Both the position numbers and the translations under genes were made by a program. The notes below the pieces were generated by a model. It was not told the DNA's origin and did not search any database. It was given only the letters and a program-made list of their open reading frames with translations. A stretch of 64,000 nt of DNA from positions 30,236,358-30,300,357 of the forward strand of contig OY987244.1 in assembly GCA_963920765.1 (NCBI GenBank). The letters are read 5' to 3'. This document shows, one piece after another, positions 37,080 through 49,400 of this stretch (position 1 is its first letter; the number at the start of each line of letters is the position of its first letter). Source of the stretch: Ulota crispa. Taxonomy: Eukaryota > Streptophyta > Bryopsida > Orthotrichales > Orthotrichaceae.

Positions 37080-40000
37080 TTAAATAAGAGAATCCGCCTC
37101 TCCCTTCTTGAGAACAGATGAAACGCCCAAAGGCGAGTTGTCCACAGGATGGTTGGCGTTGTCTCTTGGGGGAAGAATACAGCACTCCGCGAATTCACGA
37201 CCGTTGAATGTGTACGAATATGGCAAGGCTGTCAGGATCTGCAATGGCCAAGACCAATTTGAAACTTTAGAAAAAAAACACAAAATCCTTGTAAAGACCA
37301 TGACTAAGGTAGGAAGCTCATAAAACCGACCATCTATGGGGCTGAGAATGAATTTTGGGGAGGTGAAACTTTTTGAAATATTTTTCAGTAAATTTTCCTT
37401 GAAAGACCAGAGGAAATGGCATTTAACCCAAGTTGTTTCATATTTTTGGAGTTTTGTGAAATTAGTTATGAAATTTTGAAGTTGAAGTGGCATAGGGCTC
37501 TAAAACCGTCCACCTCCTCAAATGTACTCTCCTTGTACGTTGTTGAAGCCTATAAAAAACAACATGTACAAAAGGCGTATATTTGAGAAGGTGGACGGTT
37601 TCAGAGCCTCCTACCTTAGTTCTGAACTCTCTCAGTAACCCATTTACCAAGCAGGTAGAGGATACTAAAAACATCAAAAATCTGACCCACTTTGTAATTG
37701 CATAAGAAACTTATTTAGTGATAATTTCTTTGTTGATCTCAACAGATTTTGCACTGGATTCAAGGATTCTCTCCACAGCTCTACACTGATCTCACAAAGA
37801 CTACATTCCTGTTTGTTACTTAACCCCCTCAGAGTGACTCGTTAGAGGGAGAGTGTAGATTTTGAGCTTTCAAGGCCTTGTAAAGAACTTGAACAGAAAA
37901 TCTTCATTTTTTCAAACTTTTCATTTCCTCTAATTAAAACACGAATTGATTCACAACCTTGTAGAAAAATGATTGTGCATCTAGTGAGTACGCATATGAT
38001 ATTACTGAATAGTACACATAAGGAAACTTTTACATTACACTTGAATGAATGAAATCTAGTGAACACAACAGTGGCAACAAACTTGTAAATCTGTTTTGTA
38101 ATCCAAATATTGAACAATGGCACTCTTTAGGATGAAAATTCTGAAAGTGACGCAAACGGCACCCTCAAGCTTGTTAACCCTTTAACAGTCATGCTCTTAG
38201 GATGTATGACTAGCAGTATTTCTAACTTTTTTTGGGTGGACAACTTCAAGACCATGCCAAACCAAATTCTAAGACAAGGATTACAATTCCAACCGTACCA
38301 ATGTATGCATTGGATTGACTATGTTACGCATCAAATTTTAAGATTAATCTATCATCCACTTTCAAAGATATTTTTTGATTTGCTTTGCGGATTTTAGTAA
38401 ATACTTTGTGGATAAATGTACATCAACCCAAATGTGACATATGAGCCGTTAAAAAGGTTAACAAGACAGGATAGGATTTGGTTAATACCTGCAGCCGAAG
38501 CATTTCTAGGTCTGAGTAACCAGCAAGATGGGAGATGAGGCAGCGCAGGACATTGCCATGTGCCACAAGGAACACGTTGCAACCTTCTTGCAGGAGCGGT
38601 TCAATAGTTGCTTTAAAAAAGCCAACGGACCTTGTGTACGTGTCCTACGTGGACAAACATTTTCCACGTCACAATCAGTGGAGCTCAGTTAAAGGTAAGC
38701 ATCGGCATGGAAACAACGGCATGTTTAGTGTCTGCAAAGCAAGAGAGGAGGCTCTAGTATTGGTCTCACTTGTAAGCTCTCTCCATTGGGAGGCCTCGTA
38801 TCATAGCTTCGTCGCCACTTTGTCACCGTCTCCTCTCCAAACTCTGCCACAGCTGCTGCTTTGTTCAAACCCTGCAATGGGAGACATCCTGTTGCCTTCA
38901 GAGCATAATGGCTGTCCTAACAATCTTGAATGGACAACCTCGCTGTTTTGAGAGCGTAAAACAATGAGTCATGGGTGGTGAGCCAAGATTCCGTGAACAG
39001 GAAAGAACCAATTCTTAACTCAATGGAAAAACCAAAGGGAAGATTTCGTGGATACCCCTAAAGTTTGCGATATTTTCATAGATACCCCTAAAGTTTGCGA
39101 TATTTTCATAGATACCCCTGCTTTTTCAGAAATTTCACAAATACCCTTGGACCATAATTTTTAGGCATTTATTTGTTGTGCTTGTACTTCCTTCATGACC
39201 AATGTTGAAGAAGGGAATGTAATGAAACAAGAAAGGAGCAACATGTACAAAAAGGAGGAAGAAGGGAAGTGGCATGCACAACAAAACAAACGCCTGAAAT
39301 TTTTGGTCCAAGGGTATTTGTGAAAGTTCTGAAAAAGCAGGGTTATCTATGAAATTATTGCAAACTTCAAAGGTATCCATGAAATTTTTCCAAAACCAGA
39401 AAGGCAAAACCAAAAAGGCAGTAAGTTTTTCAATAGATGAAAGTTTAAAATGCACAATTATAGGGCCCTTTGTACAGGTTATAGGTGAAATTTAGTAATC
39501 TGGCAAAAAATCTAGGCTCACGGCTTACGGTATAGCATTCCCCATTCATGAATGACCTATACACCATCCTCCAGAGCTTTATTATTGTTTGTGTGCAAAG
39601 ATACTTCATTGGTCCTGCTAAGTCTCCATCCATTTGCATGTTTCCAATTCCTCTCCACTATTTTCATTAGTCTTACCTAACTTAGTAAAAAAATAAGGTT
39701 TTTTTTATGTTTGTCATGAAAAGTGTGTCACCGAAATTTTGTGACTGGTCAATGTGACCACAAACACACTTAACACCTCCCCTCTCACAAACAATTACAA
39801 TACAAAATAGAAATGTATTATGGTGCAGCATTGCACTGTGAACAAAGCTGCAAGATTCTACTAGGTTTCTACCAGCAGGTTTTGCAATTTGCTCCCTCAT
39901 AGCATTACATAAGCTAATATGGTAGTACTTCCCAAAACAATGGACTTCCAACTGATTCAAAAATACTATGAACTTAGCCTTGTTGAGATAAGAAAATGAA

Positions 40001-42146
40001 TGATGAGAGATGTTGTTTCCATAACAAGCTTATGCTTTCAAGTTACCACGGCTTTCAGAAAATACACAAAATGGTATCTTTGGACATACCGACCGAATGG
40101 GCACAGAATAGAAACCAACCTGGAGATCTCCGTAGCAGCGTTCGTTGAGAGCAGGATCCGCATAGAGCGGCACCATTCGACAGGAGGCCGTATCCAGAGC
40201 CTTGGCGGCTGCATCACGTAACCGAATCCGGTTGGCATCTCCTGTTTTGCCCTTCCCATAGAATCCTCCCCGCACCAACACGGGCACTCGCTTGAACTTG
40301 CTCTGCTCGCACAAGAGTGACGAATGAGGAAAACCACACTTGAAAAAACATAACAATTGCATCAAAAGAAGGTGTAGTTTGCATAATGTATGCAAATCCA
40401 GTTAGAACTCAAAGCTGACCTAGAAACCAACACAAGTTCTCATGTAAAGGACGTATGCATTATCAACATCCAATATATACATTCATCATGCAAGAACTCA
40501 GAATTTAGGGTTCACATTTGGGTATGTATCATAGTTAGGAAATCTTTACAAACTAGGTAATGGCTAAGATGTGAGTCAATACGGTTTGTAATTGGGGTGC
40601 TCTCAAGTTGCAGAGCAACAAGTGAGGTAGCAACTCAGTTACAAACAAAATTGGCTCACAACTAACACAAGCTCTCATATAAAGGACGTATGCATTATCA
40701 ACATCCAATATATACATTCATCATGCAAGAACTCCGAATTTTGGGTTCACATTTGGGTATGTATCATAGTTAGGAAATCTTTACAAACTAGGTAATGGCC
40801 AAAGTTTGTAATTAAGGTGCTCCTGAGTTGCAGAGCAAAAAGAGAGGTAGCAGCTCAATTACATACCAAATTGGCTCACAACTGACCAACAAGATGAGTT
40901 GAGACACGTATCATGTAAATTTGGACAAGAAATGACTATTTGTGAGCTCACAAATGATGCACCATAAGAAGAACATCACTTATGATGGATAATGTGGATC
41001 CAAGCAAACTATGTGGTCCAAATTTGTGCTGTTGGCTGTTACGTTACTAGTCTCGTTATTGGTCTCGATTTGAAGACACACAAGACCTCCCTTACGAGAT
41101 GGTTTTGAAGGACTTAAAAAAGAAATTTCAAATTTTCATACCTGAGTCATTGCAATGAGGGCCGTTTGCTTGGCTCGGACGAGCCTGCTGGTGAACACGA
41201 TGTCGAAGTCGATCTCACTTACCGCTCTCCCACCTGCCATTGCCTCCATCACTCCTTTCTCCGTCAAGGGAATGTCAACGTCCCTGTCACATGAAATTAG
41301 GGTTCCATGATTTTAGGGTTTCCAAGAACTTCACAATCTCGAAAGCAAATCATTGATATCCTGCTCTGCTTTTTTAACAAACGAAAATTCATGGATACCC
41401 CTGAAGTTTGCAATATATACACAGATACCCCTGCTTTTTCAGAAATTACACAAATACCCTTGACCAAATTTTCAGCCATTTGTTTTGTTGTGCATGCCAC
41501 TTCCCTTCTTCCTCCTTTGTGCACACGTTGCTTCTTTTTGTTTCATTATATTCCCTTCTTCAACATTGATCATGAAGGAAGTACAAGCACAACAAATAAA
41601 TGCCTAATAATTATGGTTCAAGCCTTCAAGGGTATTTGTGCAATTTCTGAAAAAGCAGGGGTATCTATGCAAATATTGCAAACTTCAGGGATATCCATGA
41701 AATTTTCCCTTTTAACAATTCCATCCCAAGGCGGAGTCATCGAGGCGGAGTCATCAAGGCTACATGTAAAACTGAAAAAAGCATATCACGTACCCTGTGA
41801 ACAGCTTCAAGTCATTCCACATGCTTTCACCTGCGCCACCACCAAAAAAGAGAAGAGAGTAAAGAAAACAGAGCAAAAATTCTTTTCAGAAAGGCAAGAA
41901 TTAATCCGACCCGATAAAGATTATTCTTATGAGAGTCAGAAACGCACCGTGACGCATCAAAATAAGCTGAGATTGCACACTGGAGCTAACGTGGGAGGAA
42001 GAGAGGGACGGCATAGCCACGCGTTGCTGCTGCTGCTTGTCGGGAGGCATGGTCACTGCCAGCGTGGTCGTACTGCAACTCCGCCCTCCGCCATGGCTGC
42101 TGCTCAGAGTGGCCATCACGGCCATTTGCACACGGCAAGCTGCCAT
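37080..42146 (-). CDS. Cofactor-dependent phosphoglycerate mutase (histidine phosphatase superfamily), probably plastidial
   Basis: Seven exons: 42146-41948, 41830-41794, 41283-41142, 40302-40120, 38871-38770, 38644-38489, 37238-37080; phases close, 325 residues. The family interconverts 3- and 2-phosphoglycerate through a phosphohistidine. Motifs: LMRHGES (H66 nucleophile), [48 protein letters not shown] (E180), [22 protein letters not shown] (H250). The first 60 residues are rich in Ser, Thr and Gln with few acids, a transit-peptide pattern. Several Met at 1, 8, 11, 33 and 45 are possible starts. Exon 4 could begin 14 codons earlier at another AG; exon 6's acceptor (CGTAG|G) has a weak pyrimidine tract. 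An insert after the VPV strand ([16 protein letters not shown]) is longer than in bacterial GpmA. The C-terminus (about 275-325) is divergent. Confidence 0.92.
37305..37622. mobile_element. Element E, uninterrupted copy in the last PGAM intron
   Basis: Ends CTAAGGTAGGAAGCTC and its inverse GAGCCTCCTACCTTAG; the outer TA may be the duplication. It holds the empty site for the D insertion seen at 9657 (37397-37405). Confidence 0.82.
38178..38457. mobile_element. TTAA-flanked miniature element, 280 bp, in PGAM intron
   Basis: TTAA at 38174-38177 and 38458-38461; ends CCCTTTAACAG and CCGTTAAAAAGG. Confidence 0.6.
38953..39545. mobile_element. Family F element interrupted by family A, in PGAM intron 4
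   Basis: Left GGTGAGCCAAGATTCCGTGA and right AATCTAGGCTCACGGCTTAC are the two F ends, reversed relative to 15517. The family A block lies between. Confidence 0.65.
39039..39393. mobile_element. Family A foldback MITE (nested in F) in PGAM intron 4
   Basis: Starts GAAGATTTCGTGGATACCCC and ends GGTATCCATGAAATTTTTCC. The subterminal unit CCCCTAAAGTTTGCGATATT is tandemly doubled at left. Confidence 0.87.
40431..40893. repeat. Tandem duplication (unit about 245 bp) in PGAM intron 3
   Basis: Units from about 40431 and 40676 share AAGGACGTATGCATTATCAA and ATCATAGTTAGGAAATCTTT with few differences. Recent by its high similarity. Confidence 0.88.
41384..41711. mobile_element. Family A foldback MITE in PGAM intron 2
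   Basis: Ends AAAATTCATGGATACCCCTG and CAGGGATATCCATGAAATTTT; same inner palindrome. It produces a long spurious open frame on the plus strand. Confidence 0.87.
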
Positions 42147-43074
42147 GTCAAGAATTGCACGGCCTTGGAGATTGTAGCTTTCGATGCAGTAACTGATGGA
42201 CCTCTCGCAAAACAGAGAAACAGGAAAAATCTCTTGAAATTAAGCGGAGTAGCTTTACACGAGGAATGGGTTCTGTATACGCAAAGCTAATTCTCGAAGA
42301 TTGTTGGGTTGGGTCATCGGCTCATCGCTTGAGATCCTCCTGCAACTTTGTGATCCTTTGCATTGCAAGGCGGTAGTCTCGTCAATTGCTGAATATCTCG
42401 AGCGGACGAACTCGACGGAAACGGAACGAGATCGCTGGACGGAGCCAGTCCGTCCAGACAACCTTATCCAGTTCTATGGTTTGGTGGCCTTTAGCCGTAC
42501 ATGGGCAGAACACGTACGCTCCCATACACGTCAGTACATTGACGATTTAATTAGTAATTGAGAGAATTACATGGGAAGTTTGGAAAAGCTAAACTGGGTT
42601 GCAACCATTCATTTTATAAAATGGGCTTGGCCATCTTTGTTCCTTGCAAGCATCATTTGTTTTTTGGTATTACAATTATGAAAATGGAATTGATATATGT
42701 ATCACATCCTTTTTATTATTTTACCACACCTACTATGTATAGCCAATATTATGATATCATAGAAGGTGTGGACCACTGACAAAACATCACTAAATTGAAA
42801 ATACAACTTGACATATAAGGGTAATGGCACGATCAAGGTACCTTGAGTAGGACCATGCAGATTGTCCAAAAAGGACCCAAAAATTGCCTAAAACCCTCAT
42901 TTTGAACACGTATTTGTACACACAATATGAGTTATTAACATTTTAGCAATTTTGACTTTATGTGCACCTAGAAACAAGTAAGTGTGTATGTTTTTGTCAC
43001 TTGAAATGTAAAATTGAAATTCTTAAATGTTTTATATTTGGTGTGGATAAACTCACTCTAAATTGTTGTTTAAA
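42147..43074. other. PGAM upstream region, no further gene
   Basis: Moderately GC-rich to about 42540 (probable leader and promoter of PGAM), then AT-rich. No clear TATA box chosen. Confidence 0.4.
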
Positions 43075-43492
43075 TAAGGGAATGGATATGTGCACATCAA
43101 GGGGTTGATATTTGCACACCATCCTAGGAGGTAAATTATAGATTTCTACTATCAAAAATCTGAATTTGAGAATTTTGAATTCAAATTTGGACTCTAAGAT
43201 CATGTTTTAGTCTAAAACCATAATAAATGTTGCAATTGAACAACACCCACTGAAAAAGCTCAGCTAGGGGGACAATTATTACTTTTACTTTTGTTTGTAA
43301 AAAAAATAAGCTTTTTCATTTAGTGTTGTTCAATTGCAACTTTTTTTATGGTTCTAGACTAAAGCATGGTCTCCAAGTCCAAATTTGAACTCAAAATTCT
43401 CAAATTCAGCTTTTTGATAGTCAAAATCTAAAATTTACTCCAAGGGGGTGTGCAAATATCAACCCTCGGTGTGCACATATCAATTCCCTTAA
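43075..43492. mobile_element. Foldback element, about 418 bp
   Basis: Left AAGGGAATGGATATGTGCAC and GGTTGATATTTGCACACC pair with GTGCACATATCAATTCCCTT and GGTGTGCAAATATCAACC at right. Inner arms continue (ATGTTGCAATTGAACAACAC). Loop near 43290. Confidence 0.87.
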
Positions 43493-44016
43493 ATAATCCA
43501 TAACAATTAGCTTTAGTACTTTATGGGCTAATACACTTTAAATATATGGACCACCCATGTTGGTACAACTATAATCCCATTTCCTAAATCCTATCAAACA
43601 AATTTGTTGTCCAAATGAGTCCACTTCACTTCATTTTGTTGAAATGAGACAGTTCTATAATTTCTCACCAAAATACTCATTTGTACATGATGATATCCTT
43701 CACTTTTGAAAACATTTTTGTTTTTTTGCTAATCTACAAGTATAAGCAATTTCTTGTCAAAATGTAAATATCATAATATTTTCTAGTAGGACTTAATAAA
43801 TAGGAGAAGTATCATAGGTAAGGCCAAATTGCATTTAAGGAGTCCTTTTGGCCATCACCCATGAGTTGTAACTTGTAACTTCAACTTTGATTTTAAACTC
43901 TAAATCTTGTAAAAAAATCTAAATTATGCTAAGTATAATTTAGATGTTTTAATCAATACTCTGAACAGGTTTCTGAGCTAAAAAACAAAGTTGATCTAGG
44001 TAATTGCAAGAAACAC

Positions 44017-44700
44017 TTCACAGTTTTGTCTCAAACACCCTTAAAACTGGTAGTACTAGACTATTAGGTATAGTAGGTAGTACTATGAGCTTTTGAAATA
44101 ATTTTTTAAAAAATAGAATAAAACATGGATAATTTGTAAACCACTTAAAATAGCATACTTATGAAAATTTAGACCTAGAAAAAATTTATTCTAAAAGTTA
44201 TGCACAAAAATAGAGGGACAAAAATTACCCACAAAAAGACAATTTTCTTTTTGCTTTTTAGAAAATAGTCAAAAAATTCAAAAAAGTAAAATAAAAAATG
44301 ATCATTTTTGCTCTATTCAAGATGCTTGTATTGATGGAATTGCTTTTTTGGGGAAGTTTGTTTTCTTTCTCCAATCATTGACCAAAGGATGCTCACTTTG
44401 AGAGCATGTGGAAGGCAAAGAATTCACAATTTCCAAAAACCCATCAATGCATCCGTGTAATGCTCTATGATGAACAACTTCCCTAATTTGTGGCATGAGA
44501 TTTGCTTTTTTGGACCCAAAATAGTACTAAAAACCCCCAAAATGGCCAAGGTAGACACCTATTTGGGGGCTGTTCAAAAATAGTAAAATAGTTTTAAAAA
44601 CTTCTGAAATTGTAGCTCAAAAGAACTTTTTGAGAAAAAGTTACAAGCCAAAATGCACCCACAAGAGGTGAAGGGGACAAAAAATAGTACAAGTGTTTCT
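44017..44700. repeat. Dispersed repeat H, copy 2
   Basis: Colinear with 30539-31260, including TAGTACTATGAGCTTTTGAA, GTTATGCACAAAAATAGAGG and CAAGAGGTGAAGGGGACA. Confidence 0.75.
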
Positions 44701-44794
44701 CTTCCAAACCTTTCAAACAATTTTTATTTTATTTTAGTGAAGAGCAATTCCTTGATGATCATAACAAGAAGCAAGATCCAGAAAACACTAACTT

Positions 44795-45081
44795 AGCGTC
44801 ATATTCATTAAATTGGGAAATCTAGATTCCCAAGCTATACTTCACCTTAAATCCAACGTTTCTCCTTAAACCGTTTAAACGTCAAATTTGAAAGTACCAG
44901 ATTTGGTCTGAGCCACTGAGATTTTGCCCCTTGCAAAAATCCTCCTTTTGGACACATGTACCAAACAATACGTTGCTGAAACCTAGAGCTTGGTTCAAGG
45001 TCTTGGTTCAAAGTGATCACCTTAAGCCTAGTTTATTCCAAAAATGGGCGTTTCTTCCCAAATTATCGAATATGGCGTTTA
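44795..45081. mobile_element. Family B MITE
   Basis: Ends GCGTCATATTCATTAAATTG and its approximate inverse AATTATCGAATATGGCGTTT. Interior GTCTGAGCCACTGAGATTTT is shared with other copies. Confidence 0.75.
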
Positions 45082-45357
45082 AGGCCAGAGTATACACAAG
45101 GTACGGTTTTCTTTAGGGATTTCAATCAAAGCAGTCACCAACGCCTAACTAGTAGGATCAAGGGTCCTGCTCCATATTGTACACTTTTTGGAACCAGAAA
45201 GATTTAGTCCAATAAACTTTATATAAGAGCATCAACAATATTGGGCAGCTCCTTTGCCGAAAACTAACAACGCTATAAATGACACAGATGCAGATCTCAA
45301 CTTTCAAGGCAACTGTACCATCGTTGTAAATGCCAGTTAAATAGAGGAACTTGATGG

Positions 45358-45745
45358 AACACGATATTCATTAAATTGGGAAAAAACAGACATTTTGGGA
45401 ATTCTGGTCCTTTTTATTAGGTGTGCATTTGATTGTTTTCCAATGAAATGAAATATATATTTTCCAAAACTACGCTCTTTCTTACCCAACAAGTCGAGAA
45501 TTTTTCAAAAATACTCTCTTTATTATCCAAAAAGCTACAAATTTTTCAGAAATACGCTCTTTATTACCAAAAAGCTAAGAATGAGACTTATTTGTTCACA
45601 AAATAACAATATTTCTGAAATTTTGTACACAAAGTTCATGAACTACGTATAAGTTGACCTCCTTAAACGTTTCAGTTGACTTGAGAGGTTTTAGGTGAAA
45701 TACAGTTTGAGAATTTTTTTTCCCAATTTAATGAATATCGTGTTA
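45358..45745. mobile_element. Family B MITE with near-perfect ends, 388 bp
   Basis: Left AACACGATATTCATTAAATT and right AATTTAATGAATATCGTGTT are exact inverses, continuing into the poly-A/T-flanked GGG/CCC. Interior differs from most copies and has three TACGCTCTTTATTA-like repeats. Confidence 0.9.
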
Positions 45746-45959
45746 CGGCTACTTAGGTTCAAAAACTGGACTCCTCGAATAAGCCAGCTTTATCTTCTAC
45801 AAGCACAGGCAAAGAACAAAAACAATGACAGGGGCCAGGCAAGTAGAACCCAAAATTCCTAGGAGACTAAGAGATTCCTTCTACAACTGGTATATGCTAT
45901 AGAAAGGAGACTCTGAGTGGCTGTTAACTAACTAGGGGGACAAAAGCTTTGAGTACTAA

Positions 45960-46237
45960 GAACGTGTTATTCGTTAAATTGGGAAAAACATAGGTACCAT
46001 TTTGCATTTCACCTGAAACCTAAAAAGTTACTTTAAATCAGATTCAAAGGTATCAAATTCAGTCTGAGCCACTAAGATTTCTTCCCTTGCAAGTTCCTCT
46101 TCTTAGGTGAGGGCACATATCAAAAAAAAAACGCTATAAGATATAATTTAGGTTGTAAGATATAATTTAGGTGATCACCTGAATTCTTGAAAATCCCAAA
46201 ATGTACTGCTTTTCCCAATTTAACAAATAACGCGTTC
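45960..46237. mobile_element. Family B MITE, 278 bp
   Basis: Ends GAACGTGTTATTCGTTAAAT and ATTTAACAAATAACGCGTTC. A short TAAGATATAATTTAGGT tandem pair lies at 46136-46170. Confidence 0.85.
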
Positions 46238-46405
46238 AAGGTAACCACTCAGCCACTATGCACAAAATGCGTTGAACTCTTGTACTACATTACTATAATT
46301 TCTATCGTACTACCTCTTTCACACTTGTAGATTATAAATTTAAACCGATCCATCTCTGCTACGTGACAAACAAGAATCATACAGCTGCATGCAAACGATC
46401 CATTT

Positions 46406-49400
46406 TTAGGCAATCCTAATGTCTTTGTTGTAGCAGGTTTTTCCGGCCCCTTGAATTTCGGCTTCAGAGTAGCTGCTAGGCCGAAAGTTGGTAATGACAT
46501 GCAGCTGTTCCTCCTCCTTTACATTTTGATGTATGAACAGCAACGCTAGATCGTAAGCTCTTCCAGCTTCCTGCTCGGTCGCATACGTCCCCAGAGCATA
46601 ATCGCCCTTCCTCTGATCGGAGTACATACGATTAATGCTTGCTGAGTAGGTAACGTGATTCTTTGTCACAAACATTCGCACGCCCTTCATAGAACTCAAA
46701 CCTTTGGCGAACCTGTTGAACAATTACAACAAGAACGTAAGCAGAGGAGCTTAAATGTGTTCTAGCGTTGTTTCTAACATTCTAGGGAAATTTCATGGAT
46801 ACCCCTGAAGTTTGCAATGTTTTCATAGATACCCTGCTTTTTCAGAAATATCATTAATACATTGGATAAAAAAAAATGGGCATTTATTTTGTTGTGCATG
46901 TCACCTCCCTTCTTCCTTTGTGTGCGCGCATAACAAGAAAGAAATAAGTAGTGTGCACACAAAGGGAGAAGGAAGTGACAAGCGTAACAAAACAAACACC
47001 TAAAATTTTTGGTTCAAGGGTATTAGTGATATTTCTAAAAAAGCGGAAGTATCTATGAAAATATTGCAAAATTCAGGGGTATCCATGAAATTATCTCTTG
47101 TTTCTATTCTAAGAGGATGAATGAAAAGTAGAACTAAAGTATTGTCTAATAGACTATAAAAGAATGGATGACAATAGATTACTAAGTCTGATCGTACATG
47201 TGCTGAGAGCATGTAACATGATATTCATTAAAATGGGAAACACATGTGTAAAAATTTTGTATTTCACCTGAATCCAAAATAGCCACCTTAATTGAATTAA
47301 GGAGGTCACCACTAGAAGAAAACTGCCAAAAAACCACGTTCCACTTAACAAATAATGTGAAGTTGATTGTGTTGAGTTCTCCGTTTCCAGCGTAATTTTG
47401 CATTGGAAACAGAGAACTCAACACAATCAACTTCACATTTTTTGTTAAGTGAAACGTGATTTTCCGGCAGTTTTCTACTAGTGCACTTGAATCCTGCTTA
47501 ATGGACTTCTGTCCAAAATTCTAGACTTTCTGTCCAAAAAGAGCATATTTCAGGATGACATATCTCATTTCATTGGAAAACAGTTAACGGATTCCCAATT
47601 CAATGAATATGGCATTTTTGGAAGAAAAACGCCAGAAGTCCCAATTTGTAAGAGTTTTCACTTTTTAATGAATATGACGTTGTGTGTACCTTTTGTCCGA
47701 TCGTCTGAAACGCCATACGAAGTCTCGAAAGCTCCAATCCTTGTGCGCCTCCATGTAGCTCGTGTGCCTGGACTCTGGAAAGTTTAGTATGTTTAGTGTT
47801 GGCGTCACCCCTTTGGTATCTCGGAGTTTCAGTGCTGTCCTGTCTCGGGCGTCCTTGGCCTCGTCCTTGGTGTCGTAGACGCCCAGGAAGATCTGGAAGC
47901 CGGGCCTCTGGTGTCCTGGGATGAGGACTCTGGGTAGCCTAAAGTTGGCCTCCCATCCATTGGTTTTCTTGTTGAAATGGACCCCGATGTCCCAGTGTGG
48001 ATCATGTGCAGGAGGGCTCTCAACCATAATTGCAGATACTTCTATGCTTGTGGACTTACCATTGTTCCCAAGCAGCAGGGTACTTCTGGGTGGCTCTGTT
48101 TGGTCGTCATTCAGCTTCCGTTTGCCTCTTATTTCTTCTCGAGCCACAGTCAGGTCTGACAGAGAATGCACCTCCTTTAGCTGGTGGTCTTCACCCAAGC
48201 CAATGTTTGTGGTGTCCAACAATGTTGCTGCTGAAACCCTAGGCTGGTCAAATACTAGTCTCTGAGAAGTTGAAGCATCGAACAATCAGACAAGTTAAGA
48301 GTTAAGACACCAGTAAGAAAATGCAACATCTGTCATTGAACAAGTTAAAACTGCATGTCGTAGAATGCCCAGGAAATCAATTCACCAAGTGATGAGGAAC
48401 AGTCAGCAACATGCACGATAGAATTATTGATAAATTACAAACTTGACTACGTGTACTAAAAAGAATAGACATATTCGTAGATTTGTTAGTAGAAGACGGG
48501 GGAGGGACTGGATTGGGCACGGGTAAACTACCTAGATGATACAATGATTTGAATCAACCTTTCTTGCACCTGCAAATATGTCGACCGAGTTTGTTTGAAA
48601 TGTTTGCTGTTGACTAAAACCCTGGTTTGATTCGATTCATTCAGTTCCAGGTTGAAGGGCTGTTTCACTTATGCACATCAATGCAAGGATTGAGGATAGT
48701 TAGGATGATTTGCAATCCCCAAACCCACTAATCAGAGAGCCATTTCTTCGGTCCAGGATTGAAGCTGAACAGCCACTAGCCACCTACTGAGTACATGCAT
48801 GGTTCTATAGCAGTAATAGGGACACCCGAGACTGATACCAAAGGCTTTGAGTGTCACTTATAAGTTATAACGACGTTCAATTGAAGTAAATGGCAGCATA
48901 AATAAAACAATTTGCATCAATCATTCTTTGATCTTAGGGAATAGTTATAGGCCCGAGTCATAGTAAACATTGCCATATTCATTAAATTGGAAAAACCAAA
49001 TTCCTAACTGGTACTTCACCTTAAACCTGGAACTCGGTTTAAGGTGGGAGGTGGTCACCTTAAACCTACTCATATAAATTTCTCACATGTAACAATGTTC
49101 TTTATGTGATCTTTTTCTAAGATCTCATACAAATAAAGCTTCTATGGATGATTAGCAGCATGGTAGTCCATCGTGCTTGCGATCACTCAGTCCAGTGGAT
49201 TAACTTAAATATATGTGATTAGCACACCCTTGCGTAAGCATGGGCTAACAAAAAAGCAATGCAAACCCAGATGCTTTGTCTTTCGCGGCCGCCTCTCTCC
49301 AAAAGTACATATGCATGCCCAACAGTCTGAGTCAACATAACCACGTACCTTGCAAAACTTGCCTTTCAACTTGTCTGTCCAATGAACCTGGCAGCTTTGG

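Noticed and set aside
41307-42290. 327-codon plus-strand open frame
   Set aside because: It runs through a family A MITE, PGAM introns and antisense of PGAM exons 1-2; the minus-strand exons are conserved, this frame is not.
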